Of a stretch of DNA of 64,000 nucleotides, positions 1 through 11,200 are shown in pieces; the stretch's first letter is position 1, and each line of letters starts with the position of its first letter. Made by a program: the position numbers and the translations under genes. The DNA comes from Actinia tenebrosa (Eukaryota; Cnidaria; Anthozoa; Actiniaria; Actiniidae), in NCBI RefSeq assembly GCF_009602425.1, contig NW_022258459.1, forward strand, positions 212,454-276,453, read 5' to 3'. The notes under the pieces were generated by a model. It worked only from the letters and a program-made list of their open reading frames with translations, was not told the origin of the DNA and did no database searches.

Positions 1-158
1 TGCGCTGTTGTGCAGCTCCGCATTATCATATTTCTAATCTGTGGGCTCATTTTCATTTTATTTTATTTTTTGTTCCAAAAATAGAACAGAGTTTCCTCAA
101 GTTTCTCCGTTTTTTTCTCTTCTAATTAGCCTATGATGGAAAAAGGGAATAAGGAGTA
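1..158. other. 5' flank of NFXL1
   Basis: These bases precede the first NFXL1 codon. They are AT-rich with long T runs and no open frame that resembles a protein. They probably hold the 5' untranslated region and part of the promoter. No TATA box or initiator stands out. Confidence 0.4.
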
Positions 159-3100
159 ATGGCAAATGTTTCAGATAGGCCCTTGTTTTTGGGTAAAGGT
201 AGAGGAAGAGGCCGCGGAAAGCCTTCACATCCAGCAACACAAAACAAGAACGCTTGGCACAGAAAACCTACCATCAAACAAAATGAAAAAGTGGAAAAAA
301 ATGGAAGCGAGCCATCGAAGGAAAGAATGGAAAAAGCAAACAGGATTAAAGAATCTGCCAAGAAGTTCATTGGAGATGAATATCTGGAAGATTCGTCTGA
401 AGATGAAGAAATAGAAGATGAAAATATTATGAGTAACACTTTGAAGCGGTATACCGACACGTCACACGGTACGTATGTAAGATTGTTATAATAAACTGTA
501 CTAAAATGATTGCTTGGAATATCAAAAGTTAATTGTGCTTCTCGACTAAGACATAATGAAAGATCAAGCTTGTAATTTCATAGCTTGTAATTTCATCAAA
601 CTGTTGTTATTGTAAAGAGGACACACTGGGATCCCAATAGCTATTGGGTGGGTAGGTGAAGGGATAGATGGAAGGTGTCAGGTTACCTTTGTTATAATTA
701 TCGTCTATGACATCAGCTTTTCGCAAGGAGGAACACGTGCTGAAATGTACGAAAAACAAATGCATAAATACATCTCTNGTCTTGTAAAATCTCAGTCAGC
801 ATTTCCATCTGATTAGTCAACCAGCGGCAATTTCAGAAGGAAGTGGGTTATGATATGAATTTCATTTTCATTGTAGATTTTATGTAATGGTATTTTTATT
901 TTCTTACAGAAAATGACATGCACAAAAATGCAGCATTGAGTAAGACAGCACAGTATTTAATAGACTCCTGTCGTCCTGGTGCACAAGTCTGTCTTATCTG
1001 TATCGCATCCATCAAACATGTTGACGCTGTAAGTGAGAATCCATTTAACAGTGTAAGATTACCTCAGGCCTTAATCAAAACTTATCTATTTATTTTCCTG
1101 TTTAACAGGTATGGAGTTGCGAACAATGTTTCTCAATGTTACACATCAATTGTATTCAAAAATGGGCCAGAGATGGTGCAATACAAACTTCAAATTTGTC
1201 ACAAGAAAATTTCCCAGCTGTTGAATTGAGCTGGTTCTGGTATGTAGATATATGGCTAAGTGTGGCTAAGTCTAATTTGGACAATTAAAATAAAAATAGA
1301 GGTGTGGCTGACCAGCAATTTCTCTCTTAATGCCAATATGTGTGGCCAAAGGGGAAACCAGGGCCTCCTCATGCAGATCATTGCAGATTAATTCCATGCT
1401 TTTTTGCTAATGATTTAAGTCATACATTATAGCTGAATTGGGTTGCCTGTGTCAAGTAATGCGATGGAACTTCAAACCTAATAAGAAATAAATATAATCC
1501 AACTGTAAAAAATTATTAAAGCTGTGAACAATACCTTTTTAGCCCCAAATGTAGATATGAGTTCAAGCAATCAGAGTGTCCAACAAGATACCATTGCTTC
1601 TGTGGAAAAGAGGTCAGTTGAAAGCATCTTTCATTCTTTATGCTTAATTCTTGCATTGATTTTCTCTTTGTTTTTTTTTCCCACCTTCAGCAAGATCCCA
1701 AGTTTGATCCATGGATCGTACCCCATTCCTGTGGACAGACCTGCAGTAAACCTCTTAAACCAGCATGTGGACATGAATGTTTATTGCTGTGTCATCCAGG
1801 TATATACATCTATCAACACCACCATTTATCTGTCCAAAAAATTCTATATTATAATAAATCATTAACTGTGTGTATTCAGGACCATGTCCGCCATGTCCCA
1901 AGACTGTCAGAGCGAAGTGTCATTGTGGTAGCAAGGGTCCAGATACAAGGAGATGTGGTTCGAAAGAATGGTCATGTGGTAAACCATGTGGGAGGTTGCT
2001 TTCATGTGGACATCACAATTGTCAAGTTCCTTGTCATTCTGGTATGATCATTTGTAATGTATCATTAATTATAAGTTCTTATATTGTCTTTGTTCTATAG
2101 CAACCAGGAAACCCTACCTCACTCTTAGCAAGTGCAAATTAATGTGTACGCATCTGCCATTCAAATGCAAAATGTTTTTTTAATTCTATTCTTTCTTAAT
2201 TTCTAGGTGATTGTCCTCCATGTTCAAAACAGGGTCCACAGTATTGTCTTTGTATGAAGAAAACAACCATAAGACCTTGTGATAGCCCAGAATGGCAATG
2301 TGATCAGGTATGTGTATCAATGAGTATTAGGATAAATCTCTTTTGAAAGCCAAAGTATTGAATTCCAATTAATTCTTGCAGTACTGCATACATTATTATT
2401 GTGCAACTCACAATAATATTGGCCATTGTTGTTTTTTTTTTGTTTTGTTTTTTCATTTTGTTTTTTTCTAGGAAAGTTGCTGAGAATGCATCTCAATATT
2501 AGTAACTCCAGCAAATTTGAATGTGTTTTGTTGAAATGAGCAAGAGTTACAAGCCTTCATAAGTATCAAATAATAAATTGCAAAGAATAAATTATACAGT
2601 CTGGGGGACCCTTCTCACCCCTCATCCCTTGCATGAGATATTGTACACTTTCTCTTCTTTATATCAATGAAATATTTTTCAGGTTTGTGGAAAAAGCTTG
2701 TCCTGTGGTTTTCATGTGTGTGAGAAAGTTTGTCATGAAGGTGAATGTGGTGATTGTCCAAGGGCTGGTGAAAGAAAGTGTCCATGTGGGAAAACAAGTA
2801 TGTGTAGATACTTCTCTTTAATCACTTTACTTTTGTATCATCACCATTATTGCTCTTTCTGCCAAAAAGTGCATAAGGCCTTTTGCTTTTGAAAGAATGT
2901 AGAGAAGAATATGGGTACATGAAAAATTGCAGCTCATGAAAGAGTATTAGGTGTCCTACTACCAAGACAATTAGCATAAAAAAGCTTATTGAAAGGGATT
3001 CTGGTAGTGCCAGGTATAAAACGTCATCTGGTTTTTTTTCATTGTCTTATTCTTACTTCATGTCTTCTAATTTTACTACCGTCTTCACTTTAATGTCATA

Positions 3101-6100
3101 TGTCTTCTTTCCAAGCTGTTGCCTTGCCTTGTACAGAGGACATTCCTACTTGTGGAGACACTTGCGATAAGGAGCTGGAATGTGGTCGTCATTTTTGCAC
3201 CCAAAAGTGCCATTTTGGACCTTGTGGGACATGTCGTCAGATTATCAATAAGAAGTGTAGGTGTGGTAAGCGTGAGAAACAGGTGCAATGCTACATGGAG
3301 TACCTGTGTGAGTCTAAATGTACCAACATGAGGCAGTGTCAAAGACATCAATGCAAGAGAAAGGCAAGAAACTATAACCTTTTTTCAAAGTTTATCCTTT
3401 TTCCCTACGATTCTATTTGTTCAGCATTTGGATGCCCCAAGATAAGAATGGCTAGTAAGCACTCCTATAGAGCAACTGATATATCTCGAAAACCCCTACC
3501 AGATGTACCTGATGTATTGAAATTCATGTGTATTAAAACGGCCAAAGGGATTGATCAAAAAACAATATGAATCAAATACAAGATCTTTGATTAAAAACCT
3601 AGATCAAGATAGCTTTTTCCAAGATTTTTCCACGAAAATGATGTTTCGCAAGACGCCTCTCAAAGAGGTGTCGAATATTGATTGTTAGTAGGAAGAGCGC
3701 GCGCACGTTTTGTGCTTCGAATTTCAGTAAACACGTCACAATAAAGATCTGGCTACGTGATACGCAATAGGAAACTGAACCATACGAAAAAGCTAGCTTA
3801 GCGATGGAAAACGAACAACACGAAGAGCTTGTAGTCGTATCCGAATGTGAATCTTGCGATGACAAAGATGATGAGGTGGAGTTTCTCTCTTCCGTTTTAC
3901 TTCGCGCCATTCAACACATCCTTGTATAGTTTGCATAAATATCAAGCATTTCATTGATTGACAGTCTGCGCTTCGGCCTTCCATGAATTGTTTCAAAATG
4001 TCATGCAGCGCTAACACTAAAGAAACTAAATCAGAAAGATAGTAGATTAAAATTCAGTCATTTTCGCGTTGTTATTTTACATTTCTTCATCAATTTGTTT
4101 GTATATTTTCTTCGTTAGTGTTGTGATAATAACTGCCCACCGTGTGAGCAAGTATGCGGTAGAACTCTAAATTGCAAGAACCATAAATGCAGCTCACCGT
4201 GTCACAGAGGTAATATCGAATACAAGATCATATATAATAGAAGAATATTAGTTGTTATCAGAGCTTTCGCGGAGGACGCAACAAATACTTGTAATAGTGG
4301 GTGAAAATAGGTAGAAGAGTCATTGGAAGCGGGATGATAAAATATGATGGAAATAGTGACGGTACGGATGATGATGCTTGATGAAGAGAATGGTACGGAT
4401 GATGATGCATGGTCATGATCATGGTCATGATGATGATGCATGGTGATGACGATGATGATGATGATGACGATCATCATGGTGGTGGTTGTGATGATCATGA
4501 TGATGATGGTGTTGTGATGACGATGTTGATGATGATGGTGGTTGTGATGACGATGATGATGATGATGGTGGTTGTGATGACGATGATGATGGTGGTTGTG
4601 ATGACGATGATGATGATGATGATGGTAGTTGTGATGATGATGATGATGTATGGTGATGATAATGTTTGTTTGTCAATCGTTAACAGGTCAGTGCTACCCC
4701 TGTCCTCTAACTGTAAACGTCAAGTGTTTCTGTGGTGACACGGTCCTTACTCTGCCATGTGGTTTGGAAAAGACTACTAAACCTCCTAAATGCCAAGAAC
4801 TCTGCAAGTAATACCTTCTCTCGAGTATACTTCGTATTAGACTTGTCTATATAGCATCTATAATACTCGTGCCGACAATTAGAATCAACTGTTTAGTTAA
4901 CCGTTAAATATTTTTGCTTAATCAACAGGCATCCGTCTGACTGCCATCATCTACAGCGTAAGGTTAGTGGTACATACAATATATTAAAGCACGGCTTACA
5001 GTCAATCAGACCACGTCTGCAGCGTAAGGCTAGTGGTAATCGAGGCACATACAATATATTAAAGCACGGCCTACAGCCAATCAGACCACGTCTACAACGT
5101 AAGGTTAGTGGTATAAGGCACATGGCTTACAACCGATCAGACCACGTCTACCGAGTTGTTACCTTACTTTTACCTTTTCTTGGAAGATTAGTTCATTGGG
5201 GCCGTGTTAGTGAGTCGTAAAACAAGTGTCGCTTCTTTTTTTTCTTCTTATTGTACAGCCACATCGATGTCATTACGGTGATTGCCCACCATGCAAACAA
5301 ACTTGTGATAATCCTTTACCAAACTGTGACCACACCTGTCTCGAGCCTTGCCATGACAACGTACTGGATCAATCCTTCATACCCAAGGTATAGAGCTGAT
5401 AAGTTGTGACGTATTTCCAGGTCCGACGTCCAACTGTTCACAAAAACCACTAAAACCTGAAACAATTAGATATTTAGACAGTTGGAGAGTCAATACTATG
5501 TGATGAATTGCACATATTCTCCAGGGCTCCCATTGTTAGCAGAGCTTTTTATTAGTTCTGAAGGGACTACCCTGGCTTTATTTATTTTTGAATAAAGGTT
5601 TCATTCTTTCATTCCTTGTATTTCATTTGATTTGTTTCCCCACTAACGTAAGGTTGCTCGGTCATAATACAGCATTGACTCGTTATCTTGTAGGCTCCTG
5701 TACGTCAGTCGGCGTGGGGGCGTGTTCGTCAGCCAGAACCAATACCTATCATTCATAAGGAGTGTCCACCCTGTCGCTCACCAGTAGAGAGGTACATAAC
5801 TGTCTAACCCATCACTCAACCATTTTTTGTCCCGTCCCCTCTTCTCCACTTTCGGTGCAACTAATCATTCATTTTTTCATTTTTTTCAGGAAATGTTTTG
5901 GAGAACACGAGGTAGTCACTCTTCACCCAATTATAATTTTGGAACATTTATCGCCGACTTATCATTCTAAATTTCCTTTCTTTTTAGTCCCAGACCTTCC
6001 CGTGTTCTGAAGCAAAGCGGTATTTGTGTTGCAGACCATGTGGACGCGCATTGGCTTGTGGGAATCATACGTGTGAGCTCGAGTGTCATTACGTCACAGG

Positions 6101-8045
6101 AGCAGAGAATGAGAAAGAGGTAGATAAAAACATCCTTTCCGCTTACTACAACATGGCGCAATTATTGGAAGATATTTTGTTATATTTAATTATTAAAGTT
6201 TGTATTGACGATTTCTTCTTTCCTATCCTCGGGATGAATACTTTTACAGGCTGGACAGGAATGCCAAGTATGTGAAGAACCATGTAAAAAACCACGTACC
6301 AAAGGCTGTACGCATCCTTGTGTACGCCCTTGCCATCCAGGTAATCAAGCGAACATCAAAGTTATTGGCCGTTCCGAGGTTGAGGGGAAAAAGTGGGTCG
6401 AGTTACAGTGCATTGTGGGAATGTTTGCGACGCCACCTTAAAAATATATCCCTAAAAGAGTCCCGCAATGCATTGTAATACCAACTCGACCCAATGTTTT
6501 CCTTAACCTAGGAACGGCTGTTTTGATGGAATACACTACCTTCAAACAAATTTGCCGACTTTCATGGGCGTCACATCTTGATCGACTACCTTCTATCATT
6601 GTTGTTTTAGGGAAGTGTCTTGAATGCAAGCAAATGATCAAAAAGCAATGCAACTGCCAGCTGATGTTTGTGTATGTCAAATGCAGGTATGACGCAACAA
6701 TACTTTTAATAATATTAAAACTTAGTTTTTTATTGAGGGGGACACAGAAATAAGTTAATTGATTGTTTCAGTTCTTTTTCTATATTATTATTTCCCTTTT
6801 TTTCAAAATTGTGGTTTCACCGAGTGAATACAGCATTTCCATCCTCTGGCAGGATTTATTCATGCACGTTGTTCATCATATAGTCATGTTATGTTGTATC
6901 ATCATGTACACAGCGAGTGGACAGCAGCAGACCAAGACAAGCATGCTCTTTTGTTGTCGTGCAAAAACCAGTGTCCCAAGAACCTACCATGTGGACATCG
7001 ATGTACTGCTGACTGTCATCCTGGACCCTGTCCTAACTCCAACAAATGTAACAAGAAAACTAACATTAAATGCCCTTGCAAACGAAGAAAGAAGGTGAAT
7101 ATCACCCACCTTGTGTATTAATCACTTTTGATTGAATTACGCTGGTGAGATCAATTTTGTAAGATTTTTAAAAGCACAGCACTTTTACGGTACGAAATAC
7201 GAAGCCCACCACCCTCACTTTAAAACCCTAGGGCACAATATCCGCACGATAACCTTATCTGATCAATCACTTCATGAGATCAGTTCACATACCGAAACGC
7301 GTATCAAGGAAGATGGGAAACAAACGGTACTCGCTAACGACACGTACACAATACGATATACCGTAACGGGTGAAATGGCTTCCCATTGTCTTCTAGTAAT
7401 TCATCCAATCACAGTACGGGTTACGTGCGGTAAGATAGTACGGCTATATTTGACTTATTTACCCCATAGTACGGCTATATTTGACTTATTTACCCCATAG
7501 TACGGCTATATTTGACTTATTTACCCNNNNNATAGTACGGCTATATTTGACTTATTTACCCCATAGTACGGCTATATTTGACTTATTTACCCCACTCATA
7601 CGAAAACCGCTGATATATTCCACTTCGTAAATTTAGTTGAGGCTCGTTTTCCCCAGGATTTCCCATGCTACATGGTTCAGACTGGTCAAGCATCGTTAGA
7701 ATGTGACAAAGAATGTGAAGAATTGGCGAAAAGACGCGAAGAGAAGGAGGAAGAAGACAAAAAGAAGAAGGAAGAAGAAGAAAGACGTGCACAACAGGTG
7801 AGATACACTGGTTTGTGTCTCCTGTATGTACATTCATGTACACGTCTTCATAGTCAGTGTTTGATCTCTTTTAGGAAGAAATAGAGTTATTTGAACGAAA
7901 TAAACAAGGCAAGAGAAGAAGAGCAAAGAAACAACAACAAGACGTTGTTAAACCATGGTGGATAATGAGTCACAAACGTGAAGTGCTGTGCAGTGCACTG
8001 GCTATTGCTCTAGTTTCTGTCCTGTTTTATGTTGCTATGAACTAG
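159..8045 (+). CDS. NFXL1: NFXL1, NF-X1-type zinc finger protein with C-terminal membrane anchor
   Basis: Twenty-one coding exons can be joined in phase: 159-468, 910-1028, 1109-1239, 1543-1612, 1691-1799, 1880-2041, 2207-2307, 2683-2797, 3116-3363, 4119-4209, 4687-4807, 4929-4962, 5259-5387, 5694-5791, 5890-5911, 5988-6119, 6250-6340, 6611-6686, 6914-7094, 7657-7797 and 7875-8045. They give 883 residues; human NFXL1 has about 911. The protein starts with a GRGRGRG stretch and an acidic patch. A RING/PHD-like Cys/His module follows (CLICIAS to CPKC, about residues 115-190), then many CGH/CxxxC NF-X1 fingers to about 780, a Lys/Glu coiled coil (about 800-850) and a hydrophobic tail (about 864-881). 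Human NFXL1 has the same order and the same PHSCGQ, CHPGPCPPCP and EDVPTCGD-type blocks. NF-X1 proteins bind nucleic acid and can act as E3 ligases; the tail suggests a membrane-tethered form. The start is the first ATG of the frame and lies before the Gly/Arg stretch. Intron 9 begins with GC, not GT. Confidence 0.95.
3364..4118 (+). other. NFXL1 intron 9, GC-AG type
   Basis: The exon ends in AAG and the intron starts GCAAGA, the standard consensus of rare GC-AG introns. Joining here restores the conserved [12 protein letters not shown] reading, and only this junction keeps phase with the next exon at 4119. The 755 bases inside hold a small frame at 3803-3929 (about 41 codons, acidic) that I do not recognise. 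Confidence 0.8.
4361..4662. repeat. (GAT)n microsatellite in NFXL1 intron 10
   Basis: About 300 bases are built almost wholly from GAT and GGT/TGT triplets, with a higher-order unit of GATGGTGGTTGTGATGAC repeated. It fills most of the intron between 4209 and 4687. The translated frames over it (poly-Met/Asp or poly-His/Ser) are artefacts. Confidence 0.95.
4946..5154 (+). repeat. Tandem duplication spanning the exon 12 splice donor
   Basis: Units of about 55-75 bases run from the end of NFXL1 exon 12 into intron 12. Each starts with a form of CTACAGCGTAAGG(T/C)TAGTGG and ends near CAATCAGACCA. The first copy holds the used donor at 4963. The second has GC at that site (5029). The third has GT again (5104). 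A fourth partial copy ends at about 5154. Confidence 0.85.
6354..6528. mobile_element. Foldback (MITE-like) element in NFXL1 intron 17
   Basis: The ends are inverted copies for about 60 bases, starting CATCAAAG at the left and ending TTTTGATG at the right, with GGCCGTTCC/GGAACGGC and GGGTCGAGTT/AACTCGACCC inside. There is no coding capacity. The triplet GAA flanks both sides and may be a target duplication. A weak match to the right arm (GTGCATTG...CCAACTC) occurs at about 8993-9025. Confidence 0.8.
7435..7595. repeat. 31-bp minisatellite in NFXL1 intron 19
   Basis: About five near-perfect copies of a 31-base unit beginning ATAGTACGGCTATATTTGAC lie head to tail. A five-N gap at 7527-7531 shows that the copy number was not resolved. 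Confidence 0.95.
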
Positions 8046-8255
8046 TTACACATATATAAATGACACAGTCTTAATTCACTTGATATATTTCTATGACACT
8101 TTACAGGACCATACTGTTTTTTCCCCTCTGACTAAACAGAAGTACAATTCACAATAAAAATATGAAATACTCTTGCTTGATGCATTGAAGGACACCAATT
8201 ATATTTACATTTGTTATACAAATAAATAAAATATCTAATTCAAGGGTGTGACTTG
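8046..8255. terminator. NFXL1 3' end and shared spacer with FAM47E
   Basis: AATAAA occurs at 8153 and again in an A/T run at 8220-8231, so NFXL1 transcripts probably end at about 8170-8250. The FAM47E-like gene stops at 8256 on the other strand with no TTTATT (AATAAA on the minus strand) between the two stop codons. Its transcript may run into the NFXL1 3' region. Confidence 0.6.
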
Positions 8256-11200
8256 TTAACTATGTGTGTGTATGTTGGCATGGGATCTTCTTTTCTCTGT
8301 CATCTCTGGTGATTTATTGCTAACTTCTCGTAGCAGATTCTCTATCTGGTTTTGCTGAGTGTTTCGTTGTTCTACAGAGTGTAAGAACTCTGGTAGTCTT
8401 GTACTCTTCTTGTTTACAAAGTCCTTAAATGCTTTTGCACCATGCATCGTAGCAAGGACATTGTCCTGAAAGGCAAGACATGGAAAGTTTAATGTTTGTT
8501 AACCTTCACTTTTCTTCTTCAGTAGAACCACTTTTCATACTGCTTGCTCACATACATGTATAGTCTACTGATTTTATTTAATGAGAAAGTAGACATAATG
8601 TCTATGGTGTACCATGGCACATAGTCTTCTTATTTCATCTGATGAATAAGTACTACACTGGCATGCATGTACCATTGGCACATCTCAGAAGAAAATAGAG
8701 AAAGAGTACTGGGAAAGCATACCAGTTTTTGGCTCTTTTTCTTGGCTTCTGATAAAGTCTTGTCCTGTTGTTCTTTAGGGTCTTGTAATGGTTCATCTTT
8801 TGGTCTTGATTTCCATGCCTTAGGACTTAAGTACCAAGCACCATACTTGACTTTTACCCAACTGGGAGTGTACTTTTGGCCTCCCTGGATTAAACAAGAA
8901 AATGATTAAACGTGAAGAGGACATAAGACAAAATAACCAAACAACACTTTACCACCCTGACTATTAACCATTTGTCCCCTAAATCAGCTACACAGTGCAT
9001 TGAAATGCCAACTCAGCCTATTTTTTTCCTGACTTACTTACCCTGCCATCTATAGTATCCTTTACTGATGGTTTAGCTTCAGTTGTTTTAGTGGTTGGTG
9101 ATCCAGTATTGACCCTTAGTTCTGGTGGTACATTGGTTAGTTCTACCACATGAATAGGAACTGATAATGCAGGCTATAATGGAAACAATAATCATGGTTT
9201 TTTCAATATGACTGTGATGACCTGGTGGTGTAAACAAGCTATGACATGATGTCTATGTATTCTGTATTCAACAATAATCTCAAATGCCCCAATAGACCTT
9301 TCCCGAATTCGCTTGACTGGTCACTAAACAATCAGAATCAAGTTCAGTCTAGACTTCAAACCATTGCTTTGTGTTCAGTCAAGCTAATTCGGGAAAGGTC
9401 TATTGATATAATTCATTACAAAATAACTTATAAATATTGTGTTCTGATTGGTTGGTAGTGCATGCATTATGATAGCATATAACATGGTGTCCAAAATAAC
9501 AGCTACTCTAATTTGTATTTTATGGTTTCTGCTGTGTTGTGTGAAACTATGAAGCACTTGGGGGATTAGCAGAACACTCAAGAAGTGTTGATCGAGAAGC
9601 ACACCACTACGTTTTCATGCTTTTCCTATCACTTCACTCATGTTCGGCCAACCCATGTCTGCTTTAATATGACTATATACAGCACGTGTGTGCATTTTCT
9701 ATTTCCACCCAGACCCACTTGCACCAGATGATAAGGTGAAGATCGACAGTTTAAATCTCATATTACAATAATTTTTTACCCTACCTTTGTTTCATATCCA
9801 CTTGCAAATAGCGACATCACTGTTGACTCCTCAATATTATTACTTTCACCACCCTATGAAAAACAACAGTACATCAAGGCCATTGTATTGACAGTCCATC
9901 ACAAAACACAGGTTCTCGAAAAATCAAAATAGATCCATACTAAAAGTTTTCTTTCTTTTGTACTACTATTGTACTAAAATTTCATTTCTAAGCAATGTAA
10001 TCCAAAAGGTTTTAGAGAGCTCCCTCTTGGCTGTTTGCTGACCTTAAGCAAGGAATGCAATGACCAATTAAGTAAGCGAGTACTTCTCATGTGTCTCCAT
10101 AGTGACGTAGACTGATGACGTGATAGAATTGCAATGTACATTTACTTTATTTGAATAAACTTGAACTTGAACTAAACTTGAAACACAGGAAACCCAATCT
10201 TAATGTCAAGAACTCATGACAGCCCACGCAGCTGTTTTGGATAAGTTAAGAACAATACTCACAAGGCCTGCAACCCAGCTACAAAATTCTCTTGTTACAT
10301 CTTGAATTTGAGTATCCTAAAACAAGACGAATATCAGAAAATGTTGACATTTTTGAAACTGGAATCATTAAAAGTAAAGATTCATATTAGCTGTTCTTAC
10401 TGATGAAGGAGAATCAGGTTTCTTTCTGCTGGCTTTATTTCTTTCTTCTTTTTGTACTTCTTCTTGTCTTGGTAACCATTTATACACTGCCTTCCCTTCT
10501 TTTTCTTCTGTCTCACCTTGTATACTGTAAAAAAATGTATATACCATGTTCATAATTAAATGAAAACAGAATTCTACATTCAATGTTATCAAGTGTGAGA
10601 AGCAGCTGTATACATTTTATTTCCTTCACAACTGCAAAGTCAGTGAGACTGTTGGGAACCATAACAGTGTGAAGCCAATTACTGTGGACTATTTCTAGAC
10701 ATTCAATAAAATAATAATTATACAGCTTCTCATTAATCCCATATAGGTAACTGTCCAATTATTTTCTTAATTGGACAGGTCTTGTTGATATGGGATTAAT
10801 TAGGCAGCTATATAATTAATAGGTAATGGGATTTCATGCTCCCCAATTAAGAAATAATTAGACTCGAAAAATTCCTCTGACTGCCAAATTGGACTCGGCC
10901 TATGGCCTCATCCAATTTTGTCAGTCCTCGGAATTTTCCTCGTCCAATTATTTCTTAATTGGACAGCATGGAGTCCTATTACATATACTAGTCACCTTGG
11001 TTTTCCAGAATCCACGCTCTTTGCAGACTAAAAAGGGAAAAAATAAAACAAATAAATAGTTATAGAATTATATCTCTTATACAATACTGTATTTATAACA
11101 GCGTAAAAATTACCTGACTTTCTCGTATTGATGGCTGCTTCTCACTTCCCACAACACTTGGTTCAGGTGACTCCTTGAAATGATATAAAAATATATGTAT

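Noticed and set aside
4409-4738. Long Met/Asp- and His/Ser-rich open frames on both strands.
   Set aside because: They are translations of a GAT microsatellite in an intron.
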